Assembly (NCBI GenBank): GCA_027493775.1
Contig: JAOSKE010000003.1
Location: 202,350 to 266,349, forward strand
DNA: 64,000 nucleotides
Reading direction: 5' to 3'
From: Kiritimatiellia bacterium
GTDB lineage: Bacteria; Verrucomicrobiota; Kiritimatiellia; CAIVKH01
Of this stretch, positions 61,171 through 64,000 are shown piece by piece. Position numbers and translations under genes: made by a program. Under the pieces are notes generated by a model. The model searched no databases. It had not been told where the DNA came from and saw nothing but the letters and a program-made list of their open reading frames with translations. The number at the start of each line of letters is the position of its first letter. The first letter of the stretch is position 1.

Positions 61171-62457
61171 ATGAAACTTGAAACCTTGTGCGTCCATGGT
61201 GGAACGCAGCCCGACCCAACAACCCTGTCGCGAACCGTGCCCCTGCACCGCACGTCGTCCTACGTGTTCAAAAACACGGAGCATGCGGCGAACCTGTTCG
61301 CCCTGAAAGAGCTGGGCAACATCTATACGCGCCTGCAAAATCCGACAACGGATGCGCTGGAACGCCGCATCGCACTACTGGAAGGCGCGCCGGAGCTGGG
61401 CGGACTGGCAGCGGCTTCTGGAATGGCGGCCATTTTCAATGCCGTTTTTACATTGGCCGAAGCGGGCGACAACATTGTATCCGCTCAAAACTTGTACGGT
61501 GGAACGTACACGCAGTTCCACGACAGCCTCCCGCGTATGGGCATCAAGGTGAAGTTTGTGAACTCGCAGGATCCGCAGAACTTCGAAAAAGCAGTGGACG
61601 ACAAGACCCGCGCGTTCTACGTCGAAGCGGTCTCCAATCCGGCGCTCGAAGTGACCGACATTGAGGCCATCGCAAAGATCGCTCACGCGCACGGCGTGCC
61701 ACTGATCGTGGACTCGACGTTTGCGACGCCGTATCTGCTCCAGGCGATTTCGTTTGGGGCGGACATCATTGTCCACTCGCTAACCAAGTGGCTCGGCGGA
61801 CACGGCATCGGAATCGGCGGCATCGTGATTGACTCCGGCAAGTTCAATTGGGCGGCGGGCAAGCATCCCCTCTTTGATCGTCCGGACGAGTCGTATCACG
61901 GCATTCGTTGGGGGCATGACCTCCCGGCGCCACTCGCGCCGCTGGCCTACATCCTGCGTATGCGCACGGTTCCGCTCCGCAACATCGGCGCGGCGATTGC
62001 ACCAGACAACTCGTGGATGATTATCCAAGGCATCGAAACCTTGGCGCCCCGGATGGAGCGTCACTGCCAGAATGCGCTCGCGGTTGCGCAACACCTCAAG
62101 GGGCACAAGCTCGTTGAGTGGGTGCGCTTCCCGGGACTCAAGGATGATCCGGAATATCAGCGCAATCTGAAGTATCTCAAGGGCGAGGGCGGAGCGATGG
62201 TCGTGTTCGGCATCAAGGGCGGCAAGGAAGCGGGGGCGAAGTTTATCAATCACCTCAAGCTCTTCTCGCACTTGGCGAACGTCGGCGATGCGAAGAGCCT
62301 TGCCATTCATCCGTCCACCACAACACACTCACAACTGAATGATGAGCAACAGCGCGAAGCAGGCATTGTGCCTGAGCTGGTCCGTCTCTCCATCGGCATC
62401 GAGCACATTGATGACATCGTGGAAGACATTGATCAGGCGCTTGAGGCTGCGCATTAA
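61171..62457 (+). CDS. metY: O-acetylhomoserine sulfhydrylase
   Basis: A 428-residue PLP enzyme of the Cys/Met metabolism family. It begins MKLETLCVHGGTQPDPTT, has the YTRLQNPTTDALERRIALLE and GMAAIFNAVF blocks, and the PLP lysine in IVHSLTKWLGGHG, ending FINHLKLFSHLANVGDAKSL and STTTHSQLN. It makes homocysteine directly from O-acetylhomoserine and sulfide. The ATG at 61171 has GGAGGAG seven bases upstream, so it is preferred over an in-frame GTG at 61156. It is under the SAM-I riboswitch and is followed after six bases by metX, which makes its substrate. Confidence 0.95.
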   Translation: MKLETLCVHGGTQPDPTTLSRTVPLHRTSSYVFKNTEHAANLFALKELGNIYTRLQNPTTDALERRIALLEGAPELGGLAAASGMAAIFNAVFTLAEAGDNIVSAQNLYGGTYTQFHDSLPRMGIKVKFVNSQDPQNFEKAVDDKTRAFYVEAVSNPALEVTDIEAIAKIAHAHGVPLIVDSTFATPYLLQAISFGADIIVHSLTKWLGGHGIGIGGIVIDSGKFNWAAGKHPLFDRPDESYHGIRWGHDLPAPLAPLAYILRMRTVPLRNIGAAIAPDNSWMIIQGIETLAPRMERHCQNALAVAQHLKGHKLVEWVRFPGLKDDPEYQRNLKYLKGEGGAMVVFGIKGGKEAGAKFINHLKLFSHLANVGDAKSLAIHPSTTTHSQLNDEQQREAGIVPELVRLSIGIEHIDDIVEDIDQALEAAH

Positions 62458-62463
62458 CCACAC

Positions 62464-63684
62464 ATGGACGACACAGCATCACAGATCACGTCCGACCTCG
62501 GCGAGGTGAAGACCCAGTTCTTCACCTTCGCCGACGAACGGCGGCCGTTTAACTTTCGCCGCGAGCAGGATTCATTCTGGCCCGTGACGCTGGCCTATGA
62601 AACGTATGGCCGTTTGAACGCGGGGAAGAGTAATGCCATTTTGCTTTTCCACGCGCTCAGCGGAAGTCAACACGCGGCGGGAATCAACCGCAGCGTGCGG
62701 GAGGACATTGACAAACGCTGGACGGAGGAAATGCACATCGGCTGGTGGGACGAGTTCATCGGCCCCGGCAAGGCGCTGGACACCGATCAGTATTTTGTGA
62801 TCTGCGCCAACTATCTCGGCGGCTGCTACGGCTCCTCCGGCCCGGCCAGCATCAATCCGGCAACAGGGCAGCCCTATGCCAAGGATTTTCCAACGGTCAT
62901 GTTCAGCGACATCGTGGACTCCCAAGTCCACCTGCTGGATCATTTTAAAATCAAGAAACTTCATGCCGTCATCGGCGGTTCGCTCGGCGGCCTGTGCGCC
63001 ATTAACTTTTCGGCGCGCTATCCCGACCGCGTGGAGGCCGTCGTCTCCATTGCTTCGGGCGTGGAAACTTCCATTCAACAACGGATCTCGAACTTTGAAC
63101 AGATCACCGCGATTGAAGACGACAAACACTACAAGGGCGGAAACTATTACGAAGGCCACCCGCCCAATCGCGGCCTGGCGCTGGCGCGGATGATCAGCCA
63201 CAAAAACTACATTTCGCTCGACGCAATGGAGCATCGCGCGAAGAACACGGTCATTCAGCCGGAACTGGACAAGAAAAAGTGGTATTGGATCGAACACAAG
63301 GTCGAGTCGTACCTGCGCAAGCAGGGTCTCGAATTTGTGGAACGATTCGATGCGAACACCTATCTGCGCATTGTTGATGCGTGGCAAAAGTTCGATCTGC
63401 TCGGCGACACGGGCGCATCTTCCTTCGTTGAGATGTTCAAAGCCTGTTCCGCACAGCGGCATCTGGTTTTCACAATCACCGATGACGATTGCTTCTCCTT
63501 GAAACAGCAGGAACAGCTTTGTAGCGGGCTACAGGAAGCGGGCGTTCCGTTCCAACACGTCATCGTACATTCGCTCAAGGGTCACGACTCATTCCTTGTT
63601 GAGCCGGAGCTATACACGGCAAGCATCGCGTACTTCCTCCAAGGCTCTGGAAATCGCGACGCAGCAAAGCGAGCCAAGGCGTAA
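62464..63684 (+). CDS. metX: Homoserine O-acetyltransferase
   Basis: A 406-residue alpha/beta hydrolase of the MetX family. The nucleophile elbow is GGSLGGLCAINF, with the other triad members in FTITDDDCF (Asp) and KGHDSFLVEP (His). It makes O-acetylhomoserine from homoserine and acetyl-CoA, the substrate of MetY just upstream. Some relatives use succinyl-CoA, and sequence alone cannot exclude that. Its stop codon shares one base with the next ATG (TAATG). No shift is seen. Confidence 0.95.
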   Translation: MDDTASQITSDLGEVKTQFFTFADERRPFNFRREQDSFWPVTLAYETYGRLNAGKSNAILLFHALSGSQHAAGINRSVREDIDKRWTEEMHIGWWDEFIGPGKALDTDQYFVICANYLGGCYGSSGPASINPATGQPYAKDFPTVMFSDIVDSQVHLLDHFKIKKLHAVIGGSLGGLCAINFSARYPDRVEAVVSIASGVETSIQQRISNFEQITAIEDDKHYKGGNYYEGHPPNRGLALARMISHKNYISLDAMEHRAKNTVIQPELDKKKWYWIEHKVESYLRKQGLEFVERFDANTYLRIVDAWQKFDLLGDTGASSFVEMFKACSAQRHLVFTITDDDCFSLKQQEQLCSGLQEAGVPFQHVIVHSLKGHDSFLVEPELYTASIAYFLQGSGNRDAAKRAKA

Positions 63685-64000
63685 TGGACGGGCAGGTTGT
63701 CTGGCTATGCCGTCACGGAGAACGGTTGGATCACGTTAATCCGGCATTCGGCGGGGATGACCCACAACTTTCTACAACCGGTATTATCCAAGCAAAAGAA
63801 ACCGGCACGCGACTCAAAGACGAAGGGATCACCCGCATCTTTGCATCGCCATTTTTACGCACGGTTCAAACAGCCTTCTTCATTGCGGAAGCCATCAATG
63901 TTCCAATTCGTATTGAGTGGGGGCTATGCGAATGGCTGAATAAAGATTGGTTTTCAGAGAAACCGAAACTGCGATCCATTGATGCGTTGTGCAACGGATT
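63684..64000 (+). CDS. Histidine phosphatase family protein, 5' part
   Basis: Begins MDGQVVWLCRHGERLDHVNP, with the RHG motif carrying the phospho-histidine of the phosphoglycerate-mutase/phosphatase superfamily. ITRIFASPFLRTVQTAFFIA is the usual second conserved segment. About 105 codons are present; the rest lies beyond the window edge. The ATG overlaps the metX stop, so it is likely in the same transcript. The substrate is unknown. Confidence 0.85.
   Translation, partial: MDGQVVWLCRHGERLDHVNPAFGGDDPQLSTTGIIQAKETGTRLKDEGITRIFASPFLRTVQTAFFIAEAINVPIRIEWGLCEWLNKDWFSEKPKLRSIDALCNG

Overview
The window looks like chromosomal DNA of a Verrucomicrobiota/Kiritimatiellota-type (PVC superphylum) bacterium. 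This is inferred from the PEP-CTERM secreted protein, the TMTC-like membrane/TPR protein, the lipase maturation factor, large secreted proteins built from fibronectin-type and choice-of-anchor modules, and moderately high G+C. No rRNA is present, so the taxonomy is an inference.

Layout. 1-0.9 kb: 5' part of tuf with tRNA-Thr upstream (minus strand). 1.1-2.9 kb: purK-purE. 2.9-4.5 kb: a type II restriction-modification pair with a BglII/BstYI-like endonuclease. 4.7-6.6 kb: membrane/TPR protein. 6.9-14.3 kb: a giant repeat-built secreted protein, a PEP-CTERM protein and a further secreted protein. 14.5-16.9 kb: zinc-ribbon membrane protein and a kinase-like receiver protein. 17.0-18.3 kb: a second, damaged DNA methyltransferase. 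18.4-22.1 kb: SDR protein, lipoprotein acetolactate decarboxylase, lipase maturation factor, zinc-ribbon protein. 22.3-27.0 kb: Fe(III)-type ABC importer (ATPase, binding protein, double permease). 27.0-32.1 kb: an accessory island coding for a secreted three-HKD phospholipase-D-like protein, a second PLD-like protein, a Cys-rich secreted protein and an unknown protein. The island is bracketed by two copies of the permease 3' end and carries a MITE and a transposase remnant. 32.2-39.3 kb: uridine kinase with ATP-cone, an IS630 element, acyl-CoA ligase, DsbD and redoxin. 39.3-47.8 kb: argS, DUF2934, DUF2752, C-S lyase, DUF2780, cvpA, HerA-like ATPase, DUF481, mscL. 47.9-53.9 kb: carB, a FitAB-like toxin-antitoxin pair, guaA. 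54-60.8 kb: two paralogous secreted multidomain amidohydrolases. 60.9-64 kb: a SAM-I riboswitch controlling metY-metX, then a histidine phosphatase running off the end.

A dominant technical feature is that about sixteen genes, including the essential argS and guaA, are split by one-base shifts, mostly at runs of 4-7 identical bases. I treat these as probable sequencing or consensus errors and give corrected gene spans. Several genes start only 6-7 nt after a good -10 box and lack a Shine-Dalgarno sequence, so leaderless transcription seems common. The best candidate for something new is the PLD island at 27.0-31.9 kb; its biological role is not known from sequence.
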